Shown here: in pieces, positions 26,475 to 35,221 of the stretch
Layout of the letters: each line of letters starts with the position of its first letter
Position numbering within the stretch: position 1 is the stretch's first letter
NCBI GenBank assembly: GCA_016220035.1
Contig: JACRIO010000089.1
Span: 1 to 47,136 of the forward strand
DNA length: 47,136 nt
Direction: 5' to 3'
Origin: Planctomycetota bacterium
Lineage (GTDB): Bacteria; Planctomycetota; UBA1135; GCA-002686595
Translations under genes and position numbers: made by a program
The notes under the pieces: generated by a model
Seen by the model: only the letters and a program-made list of their open reading frames with translations
What the model was told of the DNA's origin: nothing
Databases searched by the model: none

Positions 26475-27476
26475 ATGACCCTCGACAACGCCCCGCTCAC
26501 CAAGAAGGACCTGAAGTCGGACCAGGACGTGCGCTGGTGCCCCGGCTGCGGCGACTACGCGATCCTGAACAGCGTCCAAGGGATCATGGCCGGCCTCGGC
26601 ATCCCGCGGCACCAGATGCTGTTCGTGAGCGGCATCGGCTGCTCCAGTCGCTTCCCCTACTACATGAACACCTACGGACTGCACTCGATCCACGGCCGCG
26701 CGCCCGCGTTCGCGACCGGAATCAAGACGGCCAACCCCGAGCTCTCCGTGTGGATGGTCACCGGCGACGGCGACGGCCTGTCGATCGGCGGCAACCACTT
26801 CGCGCACATCCTGCGCCGCAACGTCGACGTGAAGATCCTGCTCTTCAACAACGAGGTCTACGGCCTGACGAAGGGCCAGTTCTCGCCGACGTCGCCGCAG
26901 GGCATGAAGACGAAGACGTCGCCGATGGGTTCGGTCGAGCGGCCGATGAACCCGGTCTCGTTCGCGCTCGGCTGCGGCGCGTCGTTCGTCGCGCGCACGA
27001 TCGACACGCACCAGAAGCACATGGAGCAGACGCTGCTCGCCGCGGCGCACCACAAGGGCGCGGCGCTCGTCGAGATCTACCAGAACTGCGTGATCTTCAA
27101 CGACGGCTTCATCGAGGGCGTCGCCGAGAAGAGCGTTCGCGACGAGAAGACGATCGACCTGCGCCCGGGCGAGCCGCTCGTGTTCGGCAAGGCGCGCGAC
27201 AAGGGCCTCAAGATGGCGGGTTGGGAGCCCGCGATCGTGGAAGCCGCGCAGGCCGACACGTGGAAGGCCGATCACGCCTCTCCCGGCCCCGCGTTCGCCA
27301 TGGCGCAGTTGCAGAACCAGGCCGGCATGCCGCGTCCGATCGGCATCTTCCGCTCCGTCGCGGCGCCGCTCTTCGACCAGGGCATGAACGAGCAGGTGCA
27401 GAAGTCGATCGCCAAGAAGGGCCGCGGCTCGCTGAAGGACCTCGTGTACTCGGGCGAGATGTGGACGGTCGGTTGA
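26475..27476 (+). CDS. korB: 2-oxoacid:ferredoxin oxidoreductase, beta subunit
   Basis: The 333-residue TPP- and 4Fe-4S-binding subunit. WCPGCGDYAIL and GIGCSSRFP provide cluster cysteines, with a third in YQNCVIF. VTGDGDGLSIGGNHFAH plus LLFNNEVYGLTKGQ is the TPP/Mg site. AGGAG lies eight bases before the ATG. It completes a two-subunit KorAB enzyme without a separate delta ferredoxin subunit. The stop codon is shared with the TTG start of the next gene (TTGA). Confidence 0.95.
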   Translation: MTLDNAPLTKKDLKSDQDVRWCPGCGDYAILNSVQGIMAGLGIPRHQMLFVSGIGCSSRFPYYMNTYGLHSIHGRAPAFATGIKTANPELSVWMVTGDGDGLSIGGNHFAHILRRNVDVKILLFNNEVYGLTKGQFSPTSPQGMKTKTSPMGSVERPMNPVSFALGCGASFVARTIDTHQKHMEQTLLAAAHHKGAALVEIYQNCVIFNDGFIEGVAEKSVRDEKTIDLRPGEPLVFGKARDKGLKMAGWEPAIVEAAQADTWKADHASPGPAFAMAQLQNQAGMPRPIGIFRSVAAPLFDQGMNEQVQKSIAKKGRGSLKDLVYSGEMWTVG

Positions 27477-28639
27477 AGGCCTCTGCAAGCACTCGCGCGA
27501 GGCTCGCGGCCGGGTGGATCCTCGCCGCGGGCCTCGCGGCCTGTGCCGCGAGCCCGCGCGCGGAGACGAGCGCCAAAACGACCTCCACGGCCGCTTCCGA
27601 GCCTGTGGAGGAGCTCGGCTCGCTGCGCAACGCGCGCGTCGCGATCCCGCGCGCGGCCATCGCGGCCGAGCGCGAGCGGCTCACGTACTTCGCCGGCGAG
27701 CTCGACGCGGTGCAGCAGGCGGAGCTCGAACGGCTCGCGCCGGGGCTGCGCATCGTGACGGGTCTCACGCGCGAGGCGGCGCTCGCGCGCGCAACGGAAG
27801 CGCACGCGTGCGACGGGCGGTTCGCGACGCCGGAGTTCCTGCGTGCGGCGAAGAAGCTCGTGTGGGTGCAGGCGAGCTCGGCGGGCGTCGATCGCTACCT
27901 CGCGAACCCGGAGTTCGTCGCGGACAACCGCGTCGTGCTCACGAACCTGCGCGGCGTCCACGGGCCGGCGATCGCGGACCACGTGTTCGCGATGCTGCTC
28001 GCGCTGACGCGCGATCTGCCGGCGCACCTGGCGGGGCGCGCGAAGGGCGAGTGGAAGCGCGACGGCTCGGGCGAGCTCCAACCGATCGCGCTCCAGGGCC
28101 GCACGATGCTCGTCGTCGGTCTCGGCGGCATCGGCACGGAGGTCGCGCGGCGCGCGCACGGCTTCGGCATGCGCGTGATCGCGACGCGGCGCGGCGACGA
28201 TCCCGCGCCCGAGTACGTCGAGCACGTCGGCAAGCCCGCGGAGCTCGCCGAGCTGCTCCCGCGCGCCGACGTCGTCGCGCTGTGCGTGCCGCTGACCGCG
28301 GAAACGGAGCACCTGCTCGACGCCGCGGCGCTCGCGCGCATGCGGCCCTCGAGCTACCTCGTCAACATCGCGCGCGGCAGGGTCGTCGACACGGAGGCGC
28401 TGCTCGACGCGCTGCGCGCGAAGAAGCTCGCCGGCGCGTGCCTCGACGTCACCGACCCCGAGCCTCTGCCGCCCGACCACCCGCTCTGGAAGTTCCCGAA
28501 CGTCGTGATCACGCCGCACGTCGCCGCGCAGGCGGAGTTGACGGACGAACGCGCGTGGGCGCTCTCGAAGGAGAACCTGCGCCGCTTCGACGCGGGCGCG
28601 CCGCTGCTCAACGTCGTCGACAAGCGCGCGGGCTACTGA
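27473..28639 (+). CDS. D-2-hydroxyacid dehydrogenase with a lipoprotein signal
   Basis: A 388-residue member of the NAD-dependent D-isomer 2-hydroxyacid dehydrogenase family. The Rossmann motif VVGLGGIGTEVARRA is intact, and so are the catalytic Arg (NIARGRVVD), Glu (DVTDPEPLP) and His (VITPHVAAQ). It starts with TTG overlapping the korB stop. The first 23 residues (KASASTRARLAAGWILAAGLAAC) form a basic, hydrophobic signal with the lipobox LAAC, so the enzyme may be exported and lipid-anchored. That is odd for an NAD enzyme. A cytosolic protein from a later internal start (none obvious before the conserved part) is the alternative. Coupling to KorAB suggests 2-oxoacid/2-hydroxyacid metabolism. 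Confidence 0.85.
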   Translation: MKASASTRARLAAGWILAAGLAACAASPRAETSAKTTSTAASEPVEELGSLRNARVAIPRAAIAAERERLTYFAGELDAVQQAELERLAPGLRIVTGLTREAALARATEAHACDGRFATPEFLRAAKKLVWVQASSAGVDRYLANPEFVADNRVVLTNLRGVHGPAIADHVFAMLLALTRDLPAHLAGRAKGEWKRDGSGELQPIALQGRTMLVVGLGGIGTEVARRAHGFGMRVIATRRGDDPAPEYVEHVGKPAELAELLPRADVVALCVPLTAETEHLLDAAALARMRPSSYLVNIARGRVVDTEALLDALRAKKLAGACLDVTDPEPLPPDHPLWKFPNVVITPHVAAQAELTDERAWALSKENLRRFDAGAPLLNVVDKRAGY

Positions 28640-28666
28640 GGGCCGCGTGAGAAGCGTGCGCGGGCG

Positions 28667-29755
28667 CTACTTCGGCGCGTCCGGCGTCGGCGCACTGGGC
28701 TTCTCGGGCTCGACCTTCGGCTTGCGCACGAACGCCTGCACGCGCTGTCCGAAACGTTCGGCGACGTAGATCGCGCCCTTCGGGTCGATCGCGATGTCGG
28801 TCGGGTAGAGCATCTCGCCCGGCGCGTGTCCGCGTGTCTCCGGCGTCGACCACCCACCGAAATGGTGCACGAAGTCGCCCTTCGAGGTGAACACCTTCAC
28901 GTCGTGGCGGAGCAGGTCGACGCAGTAGAGGAACCCCTGTTCGTCGAACGTCACCGCGATCGGCGCGGTGAAGTTCATGAGCCCGATGTCGCGCTCCCCG
29001 AACGCGGCGAGGAGCTTCCCGTCCGCGGCGTACACGTGGATCGCGGGCGTCGTCTGCATGTCGGCGACGGCGACGAGCCCCGCCGACGACACCGCGATGT
29101 CCGCGGGCGTCTGGAAGCGCTTCGCGCGCGCGGAGGCCTCGAGCTCGTGCTGGAAGCGCAGCTCCGCGTCGTAGACGAGCACGCGCCCCTCGTCGAGATC
29201 GCCGACGATCCACCGCCCCTTCGCGTCGCGCGCGAACGCGCCGATGCGTAGGAGCGCACCCACGGGCTTCGCGGCCTTCGCGGGTGCGTCGCTCGGCGAT
29301 CCCTCCTTCGAGGCCTTCACCACGAGCGGCGGACGCGCGAAGCGCAGCACCGGCTTGGGCTCGCCGCGGTAGGTGAACGCACGCAACTCGAACTGCTGCG
29401 CGTCGAGCACGTAGATGGCGCCGTCCTCCGTCGCGACCACGGCCTTCGGCTCGACGAGCTGCGCCGCGCCGCCGAACGCGAAGACCGGAATGCGCTCGTC
29501 GTCGAAGATGCCGATGAGCCCGTTGCGCGAGTCGGCGACGTAGAGTTCGCGCCCCTTGGGCTCGAACCACACGCCGATCGGCTCCTGGAAGCCGCCTTCG
29601 GTGAGGTGCCCGTAGAGCGCATCCAGCGGCTCGACCGTCCACGGGAAGGACGGCGGGACGACGCGTTCGTCCTTGCTCGGGGACGACTGCGCGCGCGCGT
29701 GCGCGGCGAACGCCGCGACCGCGGCGAGCAGGAGCGCTCTACTTGCGCTTCCCAT
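28667..29755 (-). CDS. NHL-repeat beta-propeller, exported
   Basis: A 362-residue exported protein. A signal peptide (LLLAAVAAFAAHARAQ) precedes about six NHL-type blades, recognisable by repeats such as EPIGVWFEPKGRELYVADSR, TPADIAVSSAGLVAVAD, APIAVTFDEQGFLYCVD and YPTDIAIDPKGAIYVAER. NHL propellers bind proteins or other ligands and, to my recollection, recur beside multihaem cytochromes in metal-reducing bacteria. The start overlaps the end of the 16-haem cytochrome gene by 17 bases, so it is the last gene of the cytochrome operon. It may be an assembly or docking factor; no enzymatic motif is seen. Confidence 0.88.
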   Translation of the reverse strand: MGSASRALLLAAVAAFAAHARAQSSPSKDERVVPPSFPWTVEPLDALYGHLTEGGFQEPIGVWFEPKGRELYVADSRNGLIGIFDDERIPVFAFGGAAQLVEPKAVVATEDGAIYVLDAQQFELRAFTYRGEPKPVLRFARPPLVVKASKEGSPSDAPAKAAKPVGALLRIGAFARDAKGRWIVGDLDEGRVLVYDAELRFQHELEASARAKRFQTPADIAVSSAGLVAVADMQTTPAIHVYAADGKLLAAFGERDIGLMNFTAPIAVTFDEQGFLYCVDLLRHDVKVFTSKGDFVHHFGGWSTPETRGHAPGEMLYPTDIAIDPKGAIYVAERFGQRVQAFVRKPKVEPEKPSAPTPDAPK

Positions 29756-31067
29756 CGCCCTTCTTCTCGTGGTCGGAGTCGTGGCACTCGAGGCAGAGCC
29801 CGCGCGACTGATCGCCGCGCAGCGTGTACGAGAAGGCCGTGCCGTTCGGATCGTGGCACGTGACGCACGTGATCGGCTTCCCGGTGCGCGGGTCGAGGCG
29901 GTCCTCGCCGAGTGGATGCCCGTGACTCGCCGTCTGGTGGCAGGAGAGGCAGGTGCGGATCGGGCCGCTGACGAGGAGCTTCGCTTCGTTCGACGAGTGC
30001 GCCGCGTGGCACGACGTGCACACGACCTTGTCCGTCTTCAGCGGGTGCATGGACTTCGACTTCTGCCCGCGCTCGATCAACGCCGCGTGGCAGGACGAGC
30101 ACAGCTCCGGCGCCGGCGACACGAGCAGGCCCTTCGAATCGCTCGCGTGCGGCAGGTGGCACGCGGTGCAGTTCCGGTCCTCCACCGGTTTGTGCACCAC
30201 CTTGTCGTCCTTGCGCGGGTGGTCCTTGTGGCACATCCCGCAGAGCTTGCCGCCCGTCGCGCGCACGACCTGCGGCGTCGCGCTGTCGACGAGGTGGCAC
30301 ATCTCGCAGCTCCCCTCCGCGAACGGCTGGTGCGTCACCTTGCGCAGGAGCTTCTTGGTCGGCGACGCGTGCGGATCGTGGCACTGCGTGCACTTCGAGC
30401 CCTTGATCGGGATGCCGCTGTGCGCCTCGACGTACTTCGGCTCCTCCGCGGGATGGCAGAGCTGGCACAAGCGGCCCTCGGGCGCGGCGAGCTGGTTCGG
30501 GAACGGCGAGTTGTGCGCCTTGTGGCAGTCGAGGCACGCGCCCTTCGCGAACGGCTCGTGCACGGAGGGCGACGACGCACGCTGCGCGAGCTCCTTGTGA
30601 CAACCGAGACACAGCTCGTTGCCGTCGCGCACGAGCAAGCCGGCGTTCGCGGAACCGTGCACTTCGTGGCATGCGGAGCACTGGCCCTGCTTGATGGGCG
30701 TGTGCACGCTGCCCTTCATGAACTCGATCACCTGATCGCGGTGGCACGTCGCGCAGAGCGGCCGCTCGCGGGCGTTGAGGAGCTTCTCGAAGCGCGCCGC
30801 GTGCGGCGAGTGGCAGCCGGTGCACTCGCCGTCGGCCGCGGGCTTGTGCGGGACGGCGAGCTTCACGGCCTCCTGGATCTTCGCGTGACAGCGCAGGCAG
30901 TCGTTCACGTCGGCGGCGTGGTCCGCGTCGGCCGCGACGCGCGGTCCGAACGGACTCGCGTCGAGCAGTTCGCGCAAGCTCGGCTCGTTGGAGCGCGCAT
31001 CGAGGGAGCTCGCGAGCCCGAGCACCACGAGCACGATGCCGAGGATCGTCCTACTTGCCCGGTTCAT
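29739..31067 (-). CDS. 16-haem c-type cytochrome (doubled CXXCH)
   Basis: A 442-residue protein with an N-terminal hydrophobic signal (ILGIVLVVLGLASSLDA) and 16 CXXCH sites, from CLRCH (about residue 57) to CLECH near the C-terminus. The haem motifs come in pairs: one in a GxCxxCHxxH context and one in an LCxxCH context after an LL stretch. This is the doubled-CXXCH architecture of large electron-conducting cytochromes. Haem density is one per 28 residues. The ATG overlaps the preceding cytochrome gene by 17 bases and its own stop overlaps the NHL gene by 17 bases. It would be matured by the ResB/CcsA proteins of the same operon. Confidence 0.95.
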   Translation of the reverse strand: MNRASRTILGIVLVVLGLASSLDARSNEPSLRELLDASPFGPRVAADADHAADVNDCLRCHAKIQEAVKLAVPHKPAADGECTGCHSPHAARFEKLLNARERPLCATCHRDQVIEFMKGSVHTPIKQGQCSACHEVHGSANAGLLVRDGNELCLGCHKELAQRASSPSVHEPFAKGACLDCHKAHNSPFPNQLAAPEGRLCQLCHPAEEPKYVEAHSGIPIKGSKCTQCHDPHASPTKKLLRKVTHQPFAEGSCEMCHLVDSATPQVVRATGGKLCGMCHKDHPRKDDKVVHKPVEDRNCTACHLPHASDSKGLLVSPAPELCSSCHAALIERGQKSKSMHPLKTDKVVCTSCHAAHSSNEAKLLVSGPIRTCLSCHQTASHGHPLGEDRLDPRTGKPITCVTCHDPNGTAFSYTLRGDQSRGLCLECHDSDHEKKGDGKRK

Positions 31068-33330
31068 GGCACTCCTGACAGCGCTGCTCGCTGAACGGTT
31101 GGTGGCGGAACGGCCAGAAGAGCCCCGCGCCCTGCGCCGAGTGCGGCGTGTGGCACGTGAGGCAGTCGACCTCCGCGATCGGCTGGCCGATGTGCTTCTT
31201 CACCATCGTGTCCTTCTTCGGGTCGTGGCATTTCAGGCACAGCGCGGGCGCGGACTCCTTCACGAGCCCGCGCAGGTTCGAGCCGTGCGGCTTGTGACAC
31301 CCGAGGCACTCGCCTTCCGCGAACGGCTTGTGCGCGACGGCGCCGGGCTGTTTCGATTCGAGGTCGAGCTTCCCGTGGCAGGCGAGGCACGTCTCGCGCG
31401 GCGCCTGCGTCAGGAGCTTCGGCCGCGGCGCCGCGTGCGCCGAGTGGCACGCGAGACACGCGCCGGCCTGCGCGGGAGCATGGCGGAACGCGAAGCCCTC
31501 GATCTCCTTCTGCGTGATGCCGTGGCAGCTCGCGCAGAGCTTGCCCTCGTCCTGCTTCAGGAGGTTCTTGCGCGGCGCGCTGTGCGGATCGTGACAGACG
31601 AGGCACTCGCCTTTCTGCGCGGGCGGGTGCGCGCTGCCGCCTTCGAGCGTCTTGGTGACGTTCTTGTGGCAGTCGAGGCACAACGTCGCCGCGGGCTTCC
31701 GCAGCATGCCGTGCTCGTCGGACGCGTGCGGCTCGTGGCACACGAGGCACTGCCCCTGCGCGACGGGCTTGTGGAGCTGATCGTTCTTGTAGCGCTCCGC
31801 GTGGTCCTTGTGGCAACGGAGACAGAGGTCCGCGCCGACCGAGCGCAGCATCGCGGGCTGCACGGAGCCGTGGCCCGCGTGGCAGCTCGTGCATACCTCG
31901 AGCGCGGCGTGCTGCACCGAACGCTGCATCTCCTTCGCGAGCTGCGGATGGCAGCCGACGCAGAGCTCGGTTTGCGCGCTCTTCAAGGCGGCCGCGTCCG
32001 CGCCGCCGTGCGGATCGTGGCAGTCGAGGCACTTGCCTTCCATCACCGGCGGGTGCGGCGAGCGGTTGGGCAGCGCGAACGGTTCGAGCTTGGCCTTCAG
32101 GTCGTGGCACTTCGCGCAGGCCGCGTTCGCACTCGCGGAAAGGAGGCCCTTCTCCTCCGATGCGTGCGCGGCGTGACAGTCGAGGCACTTGCCGTCCTTC
32201 ACCGGCGGGTGCGCGCCCGCGCGGCCCGCGAAGTCCTGCATGCGATCGGCGTGGCACAGCCGGCAGAGCTTCTCGGCGGGCGCGCGCAAGGGCGGCGTCG
32301 CGAGCGCCTTCTGCTCCGCGGTCATCTCGTCGGGACCGACGTGGCACGACGCGCAGTCGTGGTCCTCCGCCGGCTTGTGCACGACCGGACGCACGAGGCC
32401 CGCGCGCTTCGACTTGTGCGGCGAGTGGCAGGAGTTGCAGTCGGAACGCGTCACGTCGAAGCCGTCGTGCTTCGTCGCGAACGCGCCCTTCTTGGCGTCA
32501 TGGCAGCGCAGGCACAGCTCGGGCGCGGGCGGCGTGAGCGCGCTGTGCGGCTTCGGCGCCGCGGTGTTCGCGCTCGGGGCCGTCGCGCCGGCCTTCGCGG
32601 GAGTCTCCGCACCGCCCTTCGCCGGCGCGGACGCGACCGCGTTCGTCCCGTGCGCCGTGTGACACGCGAGGCAGCCCTCGGTCACCGGTTTGTGCACGTT
32701 GTCCTTCTCGTACGCCGCGCGGTCGTGGCAGCGGTAGCACAGGTCCGCGCCCTTCGCGGCGATCAGCTTCGGCTGCCGCGCGGCGTGCGGATCGTGGCAG
32801 GCGCTGCATTTCTGCTGCGCGCCGGGCGGATGCGCGTTCTCGGGCGCGGCGAACGGCGCGGCCTTCTCGTGGCAGCGGATGCAGAGCGCGGGCTCGTCCT
32901 GCTTCAACTTGAGCACGCCGACGAGCCCGTGACGGTCGTGGCACTCCTCGCAGCGCTGTGCGAGGTCCGGGAGGTGCGGCTTCGCGCCCTCGAGCTTCTT
33001 CATGAAGTCCTGGTGGCAGTCCACGCAGGTCTTCTTCGCGCCGGGCTTCGTCGCGGGCTTCTGTCCGGGCTTCGGGCGCTCTTGCGCGGGCTTCTTCGGC
33101 TCCTGCGCGGACTCGACGCCGGGTTCGCTCGTGTCGAGGCCTTCGAGCACGTCGAGCGCTGCGTTCGGCGCGCGCCACGCGCTCGCGGCGAGCAGTTCGC
33201 GCGCGGAGGCGCCGGCGTCCTTCGGGTGGGCGCCGAGCGGCGCGGAGCCGAGCGCGAGGAGCGCGCACACGCACGTCGCGACGAACCGTCGTGCGCCGCG
33301 GAGCGCAAGGAGAGCGCTGTTCACGATCAC
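31051..33330 (-). CDS. 26-haem c-type cytochrome (doubled CXXCH)
   Basis: A 759-residue exported protein with 26 CXXCH motifs, the first (CVDCH) near residue 102 and the last (CQECH) six residues before the end. A signal peptide (FVATCVCALLALGSAPLGA) is followed by a Pro/Lys-rich linker; a second Ala/Pro/Thr-rich linker lies about residues 232-275. The haems occur in pairs on a ~55-residue repeat (HxPxxxGxCLxCHxPHxSxxxxLL...LCxxCH). The GTG start overlaps the ppiC-like stop (GTGA). Size and haem number suggest a nanowire-like or trans-membrane-spanning electron conductor; this is inference. Confidence 0.95.
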   Translation of the reverse strand: MIVNSALLALRGARRFVATCVCALLALGSAPLGAHPKDAGASARELLAASAWRAPNAALDVLEGLDTSEPGVESAQEPKKPAQERPKPGQKPATKPGAKKTCVDCHQDFMKKLEGAKPHLPDLAQRCEECHDRHGLVGVLKLKQDEPALCIRCHEKAAPFAAPENAHPPGAQQKCSACHDPHAARQPKLIAAKGADLCYRCHDRAAYEKDNVHKPVTEGCLACHTAHGTNAVASAPAKGGAETPAKAGATAPSANTAAPKPHSALTPPAPELCLRCHDAKKGAFATKHDGFDVTRSDCNSCHSPHKSKRAGLVRPVVHKPAEDHDCASCHVGPDEMTAEQKALATPPLRAPAEKLCRLCHADRMQDFAGRAGAHPPVKDGKCLDCHAAHASEEKGLLSASANAACAKCHDLKAKLEPFALPNRSPHPPVMEGKCLDCHDPHGGADAAALKSAQTELCVGCHPQLAKEMQRSVQHAALEVCTSCHAGHGSVQPAMLRSVGADLCLRCHKDHAERYKNDQLHKPVAQGQCLVCHEPHASDEHGMLRKPAATLCLDCHKNVTKTLEGGSAHPPAQKGECLVCHDPHSAPRKNLLKQDEGKLCASCHGITQKEIEGFAFRHAPAQAGACLACHSAHAAPRPKLLTQAPRETCLACHGKLDLESKQPGAVAHKPFAEGECLGCHKPHGSNLRGLVKESAPALCLKCHDPKKDTMVKKHIGQPIAEVDCLTCHTPHSAQGAGLFWPFRHQPFSEQRCQECHEPGK

Positions 33331-35132
33331 CCCTTCCCGTCCTTCGGCAGCGGTTCACCGCTCTTCGGCTCCCCCGGCTTCTCGCCCGGCAGGCCGTGCG
33401 GCGTGTTCGGGTCGATGGGCTTGGGTTCCGCGCTCGGCTGCTTCGCGAGCCACTCGACCGCCGCGCGCAGACCTTCCTCGTCGATGCGCACGGAAGCGCG
33501 CTCGCGCAGACGCGCGGCCCACTTCGTCCAGGCCTCCTTCTGACGCTCCTTCACGAGCCGCTTCATCACCGCGGTGCGCGCGCCGGAGTAGGGCACGAGC
33601 TCCGCGTCCTTCGTGTCGAGCACGTCGACGAGGAACCAGCCCGACGACGTCTCGATCGGCCCGTCGATCGCGCCCTTCGCGATGGTGAACGCGCGCGCTT
33701 CGACCTCGGCGATGATGTCTCCCTTCTTGATCCAGCCGATGCGGCCGCCGTGCGCGGCGCTGGTCCGGTCGATGGAAGCCTGCTTCGCGAGGGTCTCGAA
33801 CGATTCGCCGGCCCGGATGCGCGCGAGGAGCTTGTCGGCCTCGTCCTTCGTCGCGACGACGATGTACGCGAGCCGACGCTCGGGCGGGCGCGTGAACGAC
33901 GTCGCCTTGTTCGCCTCGTAGTAGGCGCGCAGGTCCTCTTCCTTCGGATCGATGTCGGCGTAGACGTAGCGCTCGCAGAGGAGCGTGAGCACGGACTCGC
34001 GCTCCTGACGCGCCATGCGCCGGGCGATGTCGGGATCCGCGCGCGTCCCGTCCTTCTCCGAAGCGTCCCAGATCACCACGCGCATGGCCCAGTCGCGCGC
34101 GATGTAGCGCGCGGCGCCCTGCACGGTCTCGGGGTCCTTTTCCCGCAGCGCTTCGACGTCGAGCGATTCGCGCAGCTCTTTCAGCGCGAGCGTCTTTCCA
34201 CGCGACCGCGCCGCGATCGCCGCGGGATCGCCTTTGTCGAGCACCATCTCGGGCAGGAACAGCGCTTCGGCGTACGTGACCTCGCCCTCCTTTTCGAGGC
34301 GCGCTTCGAGCTCGGTGCGCAGCTTGTCCTCGGCGCGATCGTGCAGGATCTTCCGGATTTGCGGCAATGCCACCTCGCGCGGCAGGCGCGTCGGGTTCAC
34401 CGAGCGCTCCTCGAGCCGCGCGAACGCGAACCCCTTCTCCGTCGCGAGGACCGGACTCAGACTGTTCGGTGTCTCGAGCGCGAACACTTCCTTCTCCAAG
34501 GCCGGCTCGATCTCGCCGCGCCGGACATAGGGCAGGAGCCCGCCGAAGGAGCGCGAGGCGTGGATCGACTCGGTCGTGGCGAGCACCCCCATGTCCTCCC
34601 CCGCCTCGACGCGCGCGCGGAGCTTCTCGCAGCTCGCGCGCTCGCGCGTCTCGATCAGCGTGAGCTTCAGCGCGACGTCCGTCTTCGAGTAGAACGCCTC
34701 GACCTCGTCCTCGGTGACCTGGAGCTTGTCGTGGAGCTCGCGCTTCCAGAAAGCCTGCACGACCTCCTCGCGCAGCGCGTTCTCCATGGATCCGCGCACG
34801 ACCGGGTCGTCGTGCAGGCCGAGCGCCTCCGCCTCGGCGAGGAACAGCTGCCGTTCGATCACGCGGCCCATCAGCTCGCGCAGCGCGGGCTCACCGCGCA
34901 CGAGCACGCCGTGCCCCGTGTGCGTCGAGGTAAAGGCGTCCATCGCGTCGGAGAGCGTGAGCGGATGCCCGTCGACGTCCACGAGCACGATCTTCTCGGC
35001 CTCGGCCCGCGAGTTCGCGGCCTGCGGACCGACCGCGTCCTGCCGCGGCGCGCCCATCGACGGTGCAACCGATGCGAGGAGCGCGATCCACGCGATCGCC
35101 GCGAGACGAGCGCTCGACTTCATCGTTCTCAT
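33327..35132 (-). CDS. PpiC/parvulin-type peptidyl-prolyl isomerase, exported
   Basis: 601 residues with a signal peptide (LAAIAWIALLASVAPSMG). A SurA-like N-terminal chaperone region contains a degenerate parvulin unit (LKLTLIETRERASCEKLRAR ... FGGLLPYVRRGEIEPALEK) and is followed by a better-preserved parvulin domain (RLAYIVVATKDEADKLLARI ... HGGRIGWIKKGDIIAEVE ... GPIETSSGWFLVDVLD), ending in a Pro/Lys/Glu-rich tail. It would help fold exported proteins, here probably the cytochromes encoded next. The ATG at 35132 follows GGAGG by seven bases; a second ATG three codons later is also possible. The stop overlaps the 26-haem gene by GTGA. Confidence 0.9.
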   Translation of the reverse strand: MRTMKSSARLAAIAWIALLASVAPSMGAPRQDAVGPQAANSRAEAEKIVLVDVDGHPLTLSDAMDAFTSTHTGHGVLVRGEPALRELMGRVIERQLFLAEAEALGLHDDPVVRGSMENALREEVVQAFWKRELHDKLQVTEDEVEAFYSKTDVALKLTLIETRERASCEKLRARVEAGEDMGVLATTESIHASRSFGGLLPYVRRGEIEPALEKEVFALETPNSLSPVLATEKGFAFARLEERSVNPTRLPREVALPQIRKILHDRAEDKLRTELEARLEKEGEVTYAEALFLPEMVLDKGDPAAIAARSRGKTLALKELRESLDVEALREKDPETVQGAARYIARDWAMRVVIWDASEKDGTRADPDIARRMARQERESVLTLLCERYVYADIDPKEEDLRAYYEANKATSFTRPPERRLAYIVVATKDEADKLLARIRAGESFETLAKQASIDRTSAAHGGRIGWIKKGDIIAEVEARAFTIAKGAIDGPIETSSGWFLVDVLDTKDAELVPYSGARTAVMKRLVKERQKEAWTKWAARLRERASVRIDEEGLRAAVEWLAKQPSAEPKPIDPNTPHGLPGEKPGEPKSGEPLPKDGKG

Positions 35133-35221
35133 GATCCGACCTCCAGCGCGAGGACGAGCTCGCGCGCCACCTGCCGCGCGAGCCGGAGCACGTCGTGCTC
35201 GACGCCCATGCGCAGCAACGT
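35129..35221 (-). pseudogene. In-frame tail after the FlgO-like stop codon, or a small ORF
   Basis: Directly after the TAA of the FlgO-like gene the same frame stays open for 30 more codons and ends in a TGA that overlaps the ppiC ATG by ATGA, the spacing used at other junctions of this operon. It contains its own ATG at 35209 (26 codons, helix-like MGVEHDVLRLARQVARELV). Nearly all codons end in G or C, as in real genes here. It may be a C-terminal tail cut off by a recent nonsense change, a sequencing error, or a leader peptide coupled to ppiC. Confidence 0.45.

Noticed and set aside
29739-33330. CRISPR-like regularity of the cytochrome genes
   Set aside because: The periodic signal comes from repeated CXXCH codons in real reading frames, not from identical DNA repeats with spacers. 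No CRISPR array, tRNA or rRNA was seen in the window.
35186-35200. 15-bp palindrome GAGCACGTCGTGCTC before ppiC
   Set aside because: It lies in the open tail that looks coding and is made of common codons; not distinguishable from chance.
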